Of a DNA stretch of 64,000 nucleotides, positions 12,001 through 24,342 are shown one piece after another. The translations under genes and the position numbers were made by a program. The stretch's first letter is position 1, and the number at the start of each line of letters is the position of its first letter. The stretch lies in the NCBI GenBank assembly GCA_027563935.2, contig CM050450.1, forward strand, positions 11,267,957 through 11,331,956, written 5' to 3'. Under the pieces are notes generated by a model. It had not been told where the DNA came from, ran no database searches, and saw only the letters and a program-made list of their open reading frames with translations. Source of the stretch: Costus lasius (taxonomy: Eukaryota > Streptophyta > Magnoliopsida > Zingiberales > Costaceae).

Positions 12001-15000
12001 ACAGACACTTTCTGTTCTTCATACTGTTTCTTGATAGTTGTATATTTGTGCAAAGCAATTTGAAGTGCAAAAATTGGGGATTCTATCCAATAAGATAATT
12101 TCATTCATCTCTTTGAATATGGCCAATTAAATTCCTTTTCTTGATTCAATTTGAAAATAGATCAGCAACTAAAGAGCAAAATATGAAAGAGAAAACCTGA
12201 GTATATGTCTATGAAATTTTTTATCTTTTCATTTATTGCATTCATTAGCACGCTTGGTACAAAATATCTTATGCAAAATAGATGACTATAACCCAGTATG
12301 TATTATGCAAGCTGCCTATGTGATTTAAAGTTTCAAATTATGTCCCCAAATAAAGAGCCAAATAACTATACCACCTATCGTGGTCACTCTATGTTATGCT
12401 TAATGCTCCATAGGATCTTATGCTCAATGCCATGAAATGAGGAACCGGTCTAGTATCGGCTGGTTCCTCCGATTTGTACCGGTCTAGTGGAAGACCAATC
12501 CTGGAGTAGTGGTGTTCTGGGGTGTTGGCGGAAGCTTTGAACGTTTGAAGTAGCCGGTTCTAGGGGAAGCTTCGTTCGAAGTTGCCGGAGCGTTGTTCGA
12601 AGTTTTTGCCCAAGCTTTCGCTACCTACCGCTGGTTTTGCCACCGGTACATACCAGTACAGATCGGTCCAGGCCCAAGCAATATGAACTTTAACTAATCA
12701 GAAACCAAGCAAGGTGACACGATATCCTTGTGCCATAATAGAGAACATTTAACATTCTAGAAAACTATGGTTTCATTCTTGGTCTACTAATGGGCATTGT
12801 TTGCAAGTTTATTCCTTTGTCATTGGTTTCACTTCAAAAAAGCTACTAAGAATAAGACATGATTTCTAAATTCTATTTTCTTTTTATGCATTATGTTTTC
12901 CATATTCCCGTGCTCTGTTATGGTGTAATTATTTGAGTTTTTGGTTATAGGGTGGCATGTCAAACGAGCTTTATAGCACAATTGCACGTGTCACAGATGG
13001 AATCTATGAAGGTGCTTTTTTTCTCTTTTTTTTTTTTCAACTCTATATTATTCAGTCTTCATCTAAGGTCTAGATAATTAATGCAATTTTCAGGCATCGC
13101 CATTGGAGGAGATGTTTTTCCTGGCTCAACTCTTTCCGACCATGTACTACGGTTTAACAACATCCCTCAGGTAGCTTATAAAGGAATATTCTTTTTTTTA
13201 CCATTGAGCAATATTTTGAGTAAACTAGCATATTTTTATCTTTATTCTTTCTCTAGATCGTTGTCATGTACTGTAGGCTTTCTAAATAGTTATGAACCAT
13301 AAATAGTTAGTTACATCATTATTGCTTGGATATCTCATCAGGTCAAGATGATGGTAGTTCTGGGGGAATTGGGTGGGAGAGATGAATATTCTCTAGTTGA
13401 AGCTCTAAAAGAAGGAAAAGTTCAGAAACCAGTAGTTGCTTGGGTTAGTGGAACCTGCGCACGACTATTTAAGTCAGAAGTGCAATTTGGCCATGCTGTG
13501 AGATGATACTCCTCTGTCTCTATTATGTTCTTAGCACCGAGTGCTAAGTCCGGTGATCATATTGTTACTACCACGTATCTTCACTTATCATATTCTGAAT
13601 TTGCCAACCCAGGGTGCAAAAAGTGGTGGTGAGTTAGAATCAGCGCAAGCAAAAAATCAAGCTCTAGAAGAAGCTGGAGCAGTTGTTCCCACTTCTTATG
13701 AGGCATTTGAGACTGTTATCAAAGAAACTTTTGAGAAACTGGTATGTTATGTTCTTTAACTATTTGATGATAATTCATTTCAATTTAGGAGCTTGAGAAG
13801 ATTGACCGAATTCTAATGCTGGACATCTTATAATGAGAACCATACAAATTTGGGCTCTTTATCTACTTTTTTTTTTTTCTAATTTATTCATTAGGTCGAA
13901 GAAGGAAAAATTGCTCCTGTAACTGAAGTTCAACCCCCGCGAATTCCAGAAGATCTTAACTCTGCAATCAAAAGCGGGAAAGTCCGAGCTCCAACACATA
14001 TAATCTCCACCATTTCAGATGATAGAGGTTTGATTAGTGATTCACCTATGTTTTGCATGCAATATTCAATTTGCCGAACAATTCTCTGAGCTACACATTT
14101 ATCTGCAGGTGACGAACCATGTTATGGTGGTGTTCCCATGTCTACCATTGTCCAAAATGGTTATGGTGTGGGAGATGTAATCTCTCTTTTGTGGTTTAAA
14201 CGTAGTCTTCCCCGTTATTGCACACAATTCATTGAGGTTTGTCAAGATTTCTTTTTCTTTTTGCTAATTAAATTGTTTTGTTCTCTTTACTCCTTGTTTC
14301 AGTCATTTTGACAAAACTATAACAAGCATTCATTGATTTGACAACAGATTCTGGCTACTTTATGTATTCATGATTCGACCTAATTTTATTTTTCTGCAAA
14401 TGCCAGATATGCATCATGTTATGTGCTGATCATGGTCCTTGCGTTTCTGGTGCTCACAACACAATAGTTACTGCAAGAGCAGGAAAGGATTTAGTTTCGA
14501 GTCTTGTTTCTGGTGAGTTTCTTCAGTTGGATAAATACTGCATTGTGATTATTCTAATGACTAGTAGTAATTGCCACCTGTTGAGGGTAATAATTAACTG
14601 TTGAAGTTGTTCATATATACATACATGCGTATTCATATGTCATAAGCCTGACATGGATTGTTATATAAAATGTTGGGCAGAACATATTATCTTTCGGCAA
14701 GGCCTGTACATTGTATATAATAGCACCAGTGCAGTGGGAAAGAGTAATCAGAATTGGATTTGAATATTTTTTTTTTCAAAATACAGGCTTGCTCACGATC
14801 GGTCCTCGATTTGGTGGTGCAATTGATGATGCTGCTCGATATTTCAAAGATGCATGTGATAAAGTGAGTTGACGCAGCTGGTATCTGAATTGAATTGAAT
14901 GCGTTCTGATGCTGTCCTATGTTATAAAAATAATATCGCAACTCTTTTGTTTCCAGGGTCTCACTCCTTATGAGTTTGTTGAGGGGATGAAAAAGAAGGG

Positions 15001-16969
15001 CATTCGTGTTCCAGGAATTGGGCACAGGTATGTTTACAAGACAAGGTGCCATTATGATTAGTTCTTTTGTAACCGGAGATTTCATTATTCATGCCACTGT
15101 CAAATTTATATTTTAATACTATTGTTGTATTCTCAGTGGCATTTCTTCAACTATGCTTATCATGATATCATCCTTTAGGAACTTCCTTGAATACTGTAGA
15201 ACATGAACGTATGCAGTTAACCTTACATGTATCTTCATTTAATTCTAGAACATTGAACACCTTGAATCATTCCTCATTTATTGAAGTTTTCTAGCACATT
15301 GAAAATTATCTTACGTCATTCTTCATGATTATTGTAACCAAGTTACTTGATCACATTCTGTAGAAGATTTGAACAATATGGTAACCAATCACAACCCAAT
15401 CACATGAGTTTGATCATCATGCTGGCTCGGGCATCCATATAGCATAAACTATGAAATTGATGATGTTTAAAATTTAACCTTCTGCTGATTATTTAGTGAA
15501 AATGATGTTAACTCTAAAAACTAGACGCAAAAGATAGATGTCAATAATACTGCAGGATTATTTACTTAAAAGTTAAAATAATAAAATATGATTTAACTGA
15601 AGAAATGAAAATAAAGGTTTGAATAAGAATGTCGGGGTCACACTATTTCAAAAAAATGTAGTCCAATTCGTGTGTTATTTTATAGCATGTTTTATAAAGA
15701 TGGTAAATCAATTATAATTCCAGAGACGCAAAGCCATTTCTGGAAAGTAAACAAAGTTATAAAAAGTTACAGAGTTTAGGATTTTTTTTGTTTACAGTGA
15801 TGCAGCAGTAATTCTTCCACATTTATAGACCATGAGTAGAAATGTTCGGTTACATGAAAGACTGAAATCTTGCCCCCCTAACCAAAGAGTATGTTTCTTA
15901 AAGTTCCAACTAAACCTCATTGTAGTACTATCAAATATTAAGTTTTACAAATTACCATCATAATTGAGTTTGATGTAATGAACTCTGAATTGCTTTCAGT
16001 AATGTGTCTTTTTGGGTAGTTAACAGATATCTAATCTACACAGGAATGCTGCAATTTTGGAAGAACACATAAATTCCGTTGAAATTGCTGTATATTTCCT
16101 TCCCTGTTTGTTCAACTTAATGTCTTACTGAGATTTTATTTGGCTTGGAGTGATATATTTCATCTACCGAGGTTTTGTCTAGTTAATTTCTTTTGAAGAA
16201 TGTATATAATAGTTCTCCTTTTATTCACTCATCTCCTTTTACAAAATAGTATGGAATTTGTTATGCTTGTGTCTGTGCTTAATTGAACCTTAGTTTTCTT
16301 GTTTGGTAACAGGATTAAGAGTAGAGACAACCGAGACAAAAGAGTGCAGCTTCTGCAACAATATGCATACACCCATTTCCCATCTGTAAAATACATGGAA
16401 TATGCTGTCCAAGTTGAGACCTACACTCTATCAAAGGCAAACAATTTGGTATTGAATGTCGATGGTGCAATTGGATCTCTTTTCTTGGATCTTCTAGCTG
16501 GAAGCGGGATGTTTAGCAAACAAGAAATTGATGAGATCATTGAGATTGGTTATCTAAATGGTCTCTTCGTATTGGCACGCTCAATTGGGCTGATAGGGTA
16601 AGTTGGTTTTATTGATTAAATTACAGATTGTTTATTGACTTTCATTAACTTTATATATTGCATTTATGAGTAGATATAGTACTGCCCAAAAGGGAATCAT
16701 AAGACTATGATGGAGTCCATTTCTGGAAGCAAATTGCTTGAATCTTACTGATGCAATGTATTAATACAAGGATAGAATTTGTACAAAATAGTGATTCTAG
16801 TTCATCGACTATTGTGCTTTGCCCTCACTACCTTTGAAGCTATTGGATGATTTCTTCTGACTATTGTTTAATTCTTTGATTTGGAATTTGAAGGCATACT
16901 TTTGATCAGAAGAGATTGAAGCAACCTCTCTACCGTCACCCGTGGGAAGATGTCCTGTATACAAAATGA
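9098..16969 (+). CDS. ACLB: ATP-citrate lyase, beta subunit (16 coding exons)
   Basis: Coding exons: 9098-9197, 9287-9389, 10209-10274, 10353-10476, 10751-10885, 12951-13011, 13094-13170, 13342-13497, 13613-13741, 13895-14027, 14109-14236, 14407-14512, 14787-14863, 14957-15027, 16313-16597, 16894-16969. Every intron is GT-AG, and the exons total 1827 nt, which is 608 codons plus stop, the family length. The product starts [15 protein letters not shown] and ends EDVLYTK, nearly colinear with Arabidopsis ACLB as I recall it. The N-terminal half is succinyl-CoA-ligase-like and carries the phosphorylated catalytic His273 in FGHAGAKSGG. The C-terminal half is citrate-synthase-like ([24 protein letters not shown]). 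With the separate ACLA subunit it forms the cytosolic enzyme that converts citrate, CoA and ATP to acetyl-CoA and oxaloacetate, supplying acetyl-CoA for fatty-acid elongation, sterols and flavonoids. No frameshift or nonsense change is present, so the gene looks functional. Confidence 0.97.
12430..12690. repeat. Dispersed ACCGGT-rich repeat in ACLB intron
   Basis: Inside the 2.07-kb intron 10886-12950 lies a GC-richer patch with repeated ACCGGT/GTACCGG words (GAACCGGTCTAG, GTACCGGTCTAGTGG, CACCGGTACATACC). Related words occur at 11270-11400 and 11880-11940 in the same intron. This looks like one or more old copies of a non-autonomous dispersed repeat. No ends or target duplications were resolved. 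Confidence 0.4.
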
Positions 16970-17884
16970 TCAATTTTGGAAATGATAATGTAACGGCACT
17001 TTTGGGGGTCAAATTTTCACTAGATTGTGGTTCTTCTGAGGGCTTCACACTTGAGTTTAAGAGACGTAGTTCCTTTTAATTTGTGGGAGCGAGGAATCAA
17101 GCGTTCATGTTTAAATCATTTGGACCGTTTCATCTGACATCTGTATTGATAGATAATTTTAAGCTTATCCATGAGCTAGTTGCATGTTAGCGATTGCTTA
17201 TGGATACCAGGGCAGGGCAGCAATAAGGTCGAATGCCAAAATTATATTGTTTCTGAATTTAATGATTTAAATTGAACAAATATTGACATGAGTTTAGGCG
17301 CTACCTGATTGAATTGTACTATTTTTGTCCCTATCCTAAGTGTTTATAAGATGATTTGGTATAATAACTATTAAGATTTGTTTATAAGAATAATACATAA
17401 TTAAGATGATTGGTTGTTGTTAATGGAACTGAAACTTCTGTTACTGCATATGCTTATGGCGTTGCTTACTTGCTGCAGAATCTTAACATTGTTGTTTATG
17501 ACGCCATCTTGATTTTATTGGTAGATCAAAAATTGGGCCCATGCTCATGCTCTCCCATCACTCGCCCACCTTTCCTCCACCTCTAGTCCCACCATGGCCA
17601 GGGTTTTCCATAATAAAGACGATATTTCGAAGATGTAAATCACGAAGGCAAATTTTGGTTTTGGGATAAAAATAATTTGTTAAAGTATTACCAATGTAAA
17701 AACTAATTCTGCAACAAGTAAATCGAGTATCATATTTAAAAAGTTGGCCATCCATCTGTTGCATAAAATTGGTCAGAAACAGAAATGGGTTGATGGTAGG
17801 CTTTAGGGACTATTTTTTTAATCTAAAATTGTATTACTATTGCCTGTATTAATACTACCATAAACATCTAGAGACCAGGTATTA
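16970..17884. other. 3' flank of ACLB, intergenic
   Basis: This holds the ACLB 3'UTR and ordinary AT-rich intergenic sequence. An AATAAAG word occurs at about 17614 but is probably too far downstream to be the poly(A) signal. I see no gene. Confidence 0.5.
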
Positions 17885-17894
17885 ATTTGCTAAT

Positions 17895-18170
17895 TTAGGA
17901 TGCATTGTCTTTAATCCATCTTACATGTAAAAGCAGTTCTTGGTTTTCTCTTTTATAGTGACCAAATGCTTCTGTTAATTGTTGAAGGTCCTTTTTAAGA
18001 GCTTCCAAACTATTTTCAATTGAAATAATTCTGAGTCCTAAGGTTTGATGTTTTGGTATGATAAGTTTTTCAGGTTCTACTTCTAGTGGTAACTTATTCC
18101 TATCTTCTAAATAGAACTTAGAACTTTCGATTAAACATAAAGAGCATTGATAACGTAATTTGAGTACATG
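17895..18170 (-). pseudogene. Interrupted minus-strand ORF of unknown origin
   Basis: About 90 codons read on the minus strand, containing a coiled-coil-like stretch (ENSLEALKKDLQQLTEAF) and ending at 17895. The frame is cut at its upstream side by a solo LTR (18176-19278). Beyond that LTR, 19284-19554 contains further short open minus-strand frames, and this flank is itself cut by element E1. It therefore appears to be the coding remnant of an older element that served as the target of both insertions. I do not recognise the family. A retrotransposon gag or an endogenous pararetroviral fragment are both possible, and neither is shown. Confidence 0.3.
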
Positions 18171-18175
18171 ATAAT

Positions 18176-19278
18176 TGTGACGCCTCTCCCTTCCTGGACC
18201 GGGTCTAATGCATTTGGACTCGGGCGGAGACCCAAAGCCCGTGCGGATGGAACTCGCAGCAGCCCACTCCAACGAGACGTGTTGGGGGGACGAGACGATG
18301 TTGTCTCTGCGCATTCTTCGATGTAGACTCAGCAGGGGAAGCCGACGAAGATTCCGGCGCTGACAGCGGCGGCAGCTCCGGCGAGGTTGACGGCAACATC
18401 AGCTCGCGTCCGAGGTCCAAATAGGTCAGCAGCTTCAAAGATCTCGGGGATAAGATCGGATCACGAAATGGAGGGCGGAATCACGCGGGGACGCGATTCG
18501 TAGAGGGCGCAGATCCGGAAGGCGACAGCGGACCAGGGGTGGCGCCGGCTGGCCTTCCAAAGAGGGAGGCGCCCCTTTCCTTCAAAAGGCCGAGCGACGA
18601 TAGGTGGAGGCATCGGGAGGAAGACTGAGAGAAGCTTCGGCAGAGAGCAGAGGGTGCTTCCTTCGGCGACGGAGTTCACGCCAGCGACGAGCTTACCTTC
18701 CTCCGGCGACGAGGAGAACCGCCGGCGAGGGGTAGATCCAGTGGTGAAAACAGTCGAGAGGTGCGACTGTAAGGCAACGGTGAACATCGCCATTGTCGTG
18801 AGTGAGAGAGGGAAGGTCTGAGGTAGATCTGTATAGGGTTTTATGTAACTGGTTTGGAGGTTCGAATCAGATAAATTTTCCCTATATTCCTGCCTTCTCC
18901 GGCGACGGTGTGCTCCTCTGGTTTTCCGACGGCTTCCCCTTATTCCGAGCCTTCTTCCCTCCTCCTTCGCCATCTCCGGCAGTGGCGTCATCCGGCGACG
19001 TAGGCTGAGGTTCGGACGAGGACGTCGAACCTGCCGCACGCCTCAGCCCTCCCGTCTCCCCTTTCTGCTCCGGCGTCGAAGGACGAATGCAGCGTTCGTT
19101 TCGCGAAGGCGGAAGTGAGCGGACGAACGTCTCGTTCGGCGTTCGAAACGAGACGCTGACCAAGTCAATACAACTTTGAGAAGTGGCTGAAATCGAATTC
19201 GATTTCGATCTCAAATTCGGCGCACAGTGTGAGGAGAAATTGCTGACGTGGATTGGGCTGTATTGGGTGAGCGTGACA
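18176..19278. mobile_element. Solo LTR with 5-bp target duplication ATAAT
   Basis: The segment begins TGTGACGCC and ends GAGCGTGACA (TG...CA). It is flanked by ATAAT at 18171-18175 and 19279-19283, a perfect 5-bp target-site duplication. Its length is 1103 bp with no internal region, so it is a solo LTR left by LTR-LTR recombination. Interior sequence is rich in CGTTCG/CGAACG words, as in the LTRs of E1 and F. Open frames within it (for example 18461-19039 minus) are incidental. Confidence 0.88.
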
Positions 19279-19554
19279 ATAATCATAATAGAATAAGCAA
19301 AATTTATTATTACTCCCACTATTATTTTTCCATAAATGCTCTGTCCATTAGATATCTAATTCTTTTAACATGTTTCCCCTTGGTCTAATTCTTGTATTAC
19401 ATTCTGATGCATTTCAATATATTTCAGTATATTTCCTATTGGATTCAAGGATATGATTAGAAAATTCATGTTTTCTCTTTAGAATCACTAGCGTCTTCCT
19501 TATCAGTTAAACTAACTATAATAGTTTTGTTACAGAAACAATTAGCTAACCTAC

Positions 19555-21282
19555 TGTCACGCCCACAATTACGTTAACACCAACTTTTACAAATAAGGAG
19601 GTCAGATGCCTCAGACCGAGTCACGCAGGACTCAAATAACAGCAATACGTTCGCACAGGGAACGAAAGCCGGAAGAGCGGAAGCAGATAAGGAGGAAATT
19701 GGCCGGCGAGCGTGACCGGCAGGTGGGAGGGAGACCACCTCAGCCAACCAAAACAGCACCAACACAAAATGAAGGAGGTTGTATGCAGACAGCAAACCAA
19801 GAACAAACCTACTCGCAGGCAGGCAAAAAAGACAGGCAAGACGACTACGCGCAGGTAGCCGGAGACAGGACAAATGGACCAAAGACGTCCACACGCAGGA
19901 GGATGAAAGACGAAGGAAGCTGCACGCAGGCAGCCGAACAGAACCGAACACGTCCACGCACACAGGTGTACGACAATAGAAAACAGCAGGACGAGTCCAC
20001 ACGCAGGTGAACGGAAAAAAAAAATACAACCAAGACCAACGAACAACACGGCCACACGCACCTGGAGAAACAGAATGAGAAGAAGAGCCGGGGAACCGAA
20101 CGTCGTGAAGGGAAGAGTTCGCTACGAACGCTCGTCGAACGCACGTCGACGAGAAAGGAGACGTCCGACGAAACCAGGCGACACCAGAGCGAGGGAAGAG
20201 GACACTGGAGGAACGAGACGCCGGAAATGGAAGCGAATGAGGAGGGAAAATACCTCGTCGGAGTCGAGTCGTCGACTCCGCCGCAGCTACGCCGAACAGG
20301 GAGAAGGAGGAACCGCGGGAACCTCCGTCAACGTCGCACCGCCCGCAACCAACCCACTGGACGTCAAGGAGGTGGTCAGGGATCGCCGCCGATCACCGGA
20401 CCGAGAGGGATGAGGGAAGAAAGCAGATGTTCGGGGAGCGCCGGGGAAACGCCAAGAACAGGAGTCGTCCGAGAGCAGGGGAGAAGCAACGAAGCAAAAT
20501 GCTGCCTCCTTCTGGAAACGACGCTCGTTTCCGTTTTTTTGTTCCTCACTGCGACGCTTCGCCTCCCCTGTTTCCAGCTTGGCGGCCAAGTGGGCGAACC
20601 TGCGTTCACCACCTGGTTCCACGCAGGAAAGTCGAAGCGAGTGGTGCCAGCCTGGCAACCAACTCGACATCCGCCGCTACCGCCTCCCGTCGGGACGCCA
20701 CACGGCCGTCGTCCACAGGAACCGTCCGCCCGTTGGAGTCGCCTTGCCAGCTCGGCGTCACCGCTCAGCGTCGCCAGCTGTCGTCTGCCATGTGGCCAGC
20801 TTTGTTCCGAACGAGGTCCTCGCGCCTCACGCCGGTTCGCTCCCGAGAATGATGTCTCACTGCTCGAGCCGTCGTTTGCCGCGCCCTCGCCACGCGAAGC
20901 CTTTGACTGCTGCTGGGGCTCCATGCGTCATCGCCGCGCTGCTCGAGGTTGCCGCCGACCTCGCTCCCTTCACAGAATGAGCACGTCGCCGGAATCGAGT
21001 CGCCCGCCGCTCAATTTGTGCGCACGCGAGATCACGCCGGATCTTGCCCCTCTCAGCGTGCTCCACGCGTCGAACTCGCTGCCGGCCTCCAGCCGCCGCA
21101 GAGCTCGAGGACGATGGACGCAGCTAACAGACGCCGCCATCTGCTCCGAAGCTTGTGTCGTCGTTGCCTGCAAAAATCGGAGCCGAGCCCTAATCTTATT
21201 TGGGCTTTGATTTGGATTCGATTTTGACCCGATCAATAGGTCCGTTGACTGGTCCAAATCGGCTCCAATTTTGGGCCTAACA
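19555..21282 (-). repeat. E1 left LTR (3' LTR of the minus-strand element)
   Basis: 1728 bp, TGTCACGCCC...GGGCCTAACA. It matches the right LTR in two blocks: 19555 to about 20415 against 33194-34045, and about 21116-21282 against 51196-51364. The first third contains repeated CACGCAGG-type words and the middle contains CGAACG/CGTTCG clusters. GC content is high and gives long spurious frames (for example 20227-21210 plus). Confidence 0.9.
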
Positions 21283-21294
21283 TCCTCCCCCGCC
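21283..21294 (-). promoter_or_regulatory. E1 polypurine tract
   Basis: Plus-strand TCCTCCCCCGCC abuts the inner end of the left LTR. On the element strand this is GGCGGGGGAGGA, the polypurine primer for plus-strand DNA synthesis. Confidence 0.8.
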
Positions 21295-22554
21295 TGAGGT
21301 GGTTGCCGCCCTCGGCAACTCGAGGTAGCTCCTCAGCTCACCCTCGAACTGCCATAGTTCGGAAGTCTTGTGCCAGGTGGCTTCCTCTATGGGGGTTCCA
21401 TCCCATCGGATGAGAAACTCCGTGCGTCGGTTCCTTTTACTTTTCCCCAAAACTCGGTGATCTAGAATACTGCCGATCCTCCGGTGGAACTCCATCCTAA
21501 CCGTCGGTGGGGCTCGGTAAGATTGGGACCGAGAAGGATCCTCTCGATCCGAGTGAAACTTCCTCAAGAAGCTCACGTGGAATGTAGGGTGCATCTGCAT
21601 TCTTTCAGGGAGTTTCAAGCGGTATGCTACTGAGCCCACCCGACTGAGTATCTCAAACGGACCATCGTATCTACGGATAAGACCTCGATGGGCCTCCTTC
21701 ACCGAGATCTTCCTCCAAATATGCGGGGTGAGTCGGAGAAGAACTAAGTCGCCCACCGCGAATTCTTTGTCCCGACGTCGGCGATTGGCATACCTTTGCA
21801 TCCGTTGTGCAGCTAACTCCAAGCTGTCTCTAGCCTCTCGGAGTGAGTCGATTCGTTCCCGAGCTTCCCGTTGAGCTGCAGGGCACTTCCCCGCGGAATC
21901 CCTTTGCACCATGTCAATAGGCGTTAGGGGCTGTCTTCCTAACACTAGCTCAAAAGGGCTGTGGCCAGTGGCGGATGACTTCTGCAAGTTATAAGCATAC
22001 CGTGTCACATCCATCCACTTCACCCAGTCCTTTTGACTGGCGGTCACAAAGTGACAGAGATAATCTTCCACAAGAGCATTCACTCGCTCGGTTTTCCCAT
22101 CCGTTTGAGGATGATTGGCTGTGGAGAAGTTTAACTTGGACTCTAACTTGTTGAACAATGTTGCCCAAAAGCGTCCAGTAAAACGAGCATCCCTATCGCT
22201 CACGATATCCACTGGGATGCCAAAATGCTTCACCACATTTTGGAAGAATAATTCTACAGCAACTCTTGCTGTACAGGGCTCAGGGGCTAGGATAAAGACT
22301 CCATACTTGGAGAACCTATCAACCACCACCAACACTGAACTCTTCCCGTCAACTTTAGGGAATCCACCAATAAAGTCCATGGACACACTCATCTAGGACG
22401 TCTCGGGAACAGGCAGCGGTTGTAACAACCCTGCCTCTAGTCTTTGATCGATCTTGTCTTGCTGGCAAATAAGACAAGTGCGGACATACATCTCAACGTC
22501 TGCGCGCATATCGGGCCAATAGCACGATCGTGCCAACAAGGCAAACATTCTGCG
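21284..22554 (-). pseudogene. E1 integrase with C-terminal chromodomain
   Basis: The minus-strand frame 22392-21277 carries the integrase core. The three acidic residues are visible in context: Asp in MDFIGGFP, Asp in DIVSDRDARF, and Glu in GKTERVNALVEDYL. It is followed by a typical gypsy C-terminal region (GPFEILSRVGSVAYRLKLP). A chromodomain with RWDGTPIEEATW ends the protein just before the polypurine tract. The zinc-binding N-terminus (YVRTCLICQQDK) reads in the preceding stretch 22400-22555 but is separated by a stop and a frame change. In this family the chromodomain steers integration toward particular chromatin. The frame is broken, so no active enzyme is expected. Confidence 0.85.
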
Positions 22555-24342
22555 TTACCCAGGATGCCCAGCCCAAGGTGTATCATGGAGCTCCCTCAAT
22601 AGCTCCCAGCGCAATCCGCCCGTCGATGAGACTAATGGCCTACCACCTCTGGCCATAACAACATCATCTGGACCTAGATAATAACGTCGGATTGTGCCCG
22701 ACTTAATCTGCTGAACTAGCTTTTGATATTTCCCATCAAAAGTGGAGGCTGCCTTGATCTTTTCAAGTAGATCCCCTTCCACTCTGGATAGGGTGCAGCA
22801 CACAAGGGCGTTAAGCCTACTGAGAGCGTCAGGCACAACGTTAGTTTTACCCGGTTTGTGTTCCCATTGGAACTGGAATTCAGCCAAGAATTCCTGCCAA
22901 CGTGCCTGCTTTGCCGACAATTTCTTTTGCGTTGTGAAATAGGTATTTGCCACATTGTCGGTCTTCACCACAAAGGCACACCCGAGAAGGTAGACTCTCT
23001 AGGTTCGGAGGCAATGTACCACTGCCACCATTTCCTCCTCGTGAGTCGAGTATCGCTGCTCAGTCTCATTTAGCTTTCGACTCTCGAAAGCTACAGGATG
23101 TCCATCCTGCAATAAGACACCACCGATAGTTTGGTCCGAAGCATCAGTGTGAACCTCGAAAGGCAAACTGAAGTCGGGTAACTTTAGGATCGGTTTGGAG
23201 GCGATGCAGTCCTTCAACTCCTGGAAGGCCGACTGACACCGATCATGCCACTCCCATTTCGAGTTCTTCTTCAGCAGATTACTGAGGGGTGTGGCTATTC
23301 TTGAACAGCCGGTGATGAACTTGCGATAGAAGTTCACCACACCGAGGAAACTCCGCAACTCGGTTTGATTTGAGGGGGCGCGCCATTCCGCAATGGCTTG
23401 GATCTTCGCCAGATCCATGCGCACTTGTCCGTGGCCCACCACGTGTCCAAGAAATGTTATCTCATCCATCACGAATGAACATTTTCCAACTTTAAATAAA
23501 GTTGGTGATCCCTCAAAGTTTGTAACACCTGCCTCAAATGGCCCAGGTGCTCTTCAACGCTTGAGGAATAGATGATGATATCATCTAAATACATGACCAC
23601 GAACTCATCTAAGAATGAGGCTAAAACATGATTCATTTGATGGCAGAATGTGGTGGGTGCATTTGTGAGTCCAAAGGGCATCACTAAGAACTCAAATGAC
23701 TCGTATCGTGTCACACATGCGTTTTCTTCTCGTCGCCTGCGGCGATGCGAACTTGCCAATAATCTAACCTCAGGTCTAGCTTCGTGAAAACCTTAGCTTT
23801 CCCAAGTTGATCTATCATATCGGGGATAAGCGAAATGGGATAACAGTCCCTCATTGTTATCTTATTCAAGGCTCTGTAATCAACACAGAACCTAAGTAAG
23901 CCGTCCTTTTTCTTTTGGAAGAGGACTGGGGCTCCATATGGCGAAACCGTAGGCCGGACAAACCCTGCTTCTAGCAATTCGTCTAATTGCTTACGAAGCT
24001 CGGCTAACTTCACCGGAGCCATACGATATGGAGCCTTAGAGGGAGGAGTAGATCCTGCCACAACCTCTATCTTGTGATCGATCCCTCTCCTAGGGGGAAG
24101 GTGTTTAGGAAGCTCCGAAGGCATCACATCGGAGTACTCTTCTACCAGGCCCTTCACTATCGAGAGGACTTCTCCTTCGCAAGGAGAGTCGTCAGTCCAA
24201 ACAACCATTAAGGTTGTGTCACCTTGACGCAACCTCGCCGCTAAGGCATTGGCTGACAAGGGGACCCCTCTTAAGTCCCTCTTCTTTCCCTTCATTGTCG
24301 ACATGCTCCCAATGCACGGCACGAAACCAGGGACTTGCTCGT
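22555..24342 (-). pseudogene. E1 reverse transcriptase and RNase H, frameshifted
   Basis: Three consecutive minus-strand frames cover the polymerase. 24342-23711 holds the RT start (GAPVLFQKKKDGLLRFCVDYRALN, and a degraded KLDLRLDYWQVRI block). 23759-23469 holds the catalytic YLDD box after VMPFGLTNAPTTF. 23472-22999 and 22971-22555 hold the connection and RNase H domain (FEVHTDASDQTIGGVL, and KTNVVPDALSR). Frame changes near 23740 and 23470 and a stop near 22999 break it. The upstream end is cut at 24342/24343 by insertion of E4. With one copy of the CTCGT duplication removed, the frame joins the protease end at 31582 without a shift, which confirms the insertion point. Confidence 0.88.

Noticed and set aside
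14687..15085. 132-codon minus-strand ORF
   Set aside because: It overlaps two confirmed ACLB exons on the other strand and their introns; no domain is seen.
20227..21210. 327-codon plus-strand ORF
   Set aside because: It lies inside the GC-rich E1 LTR, opposite to element orientation, with no domain; the right LTR copy does not preserve it.
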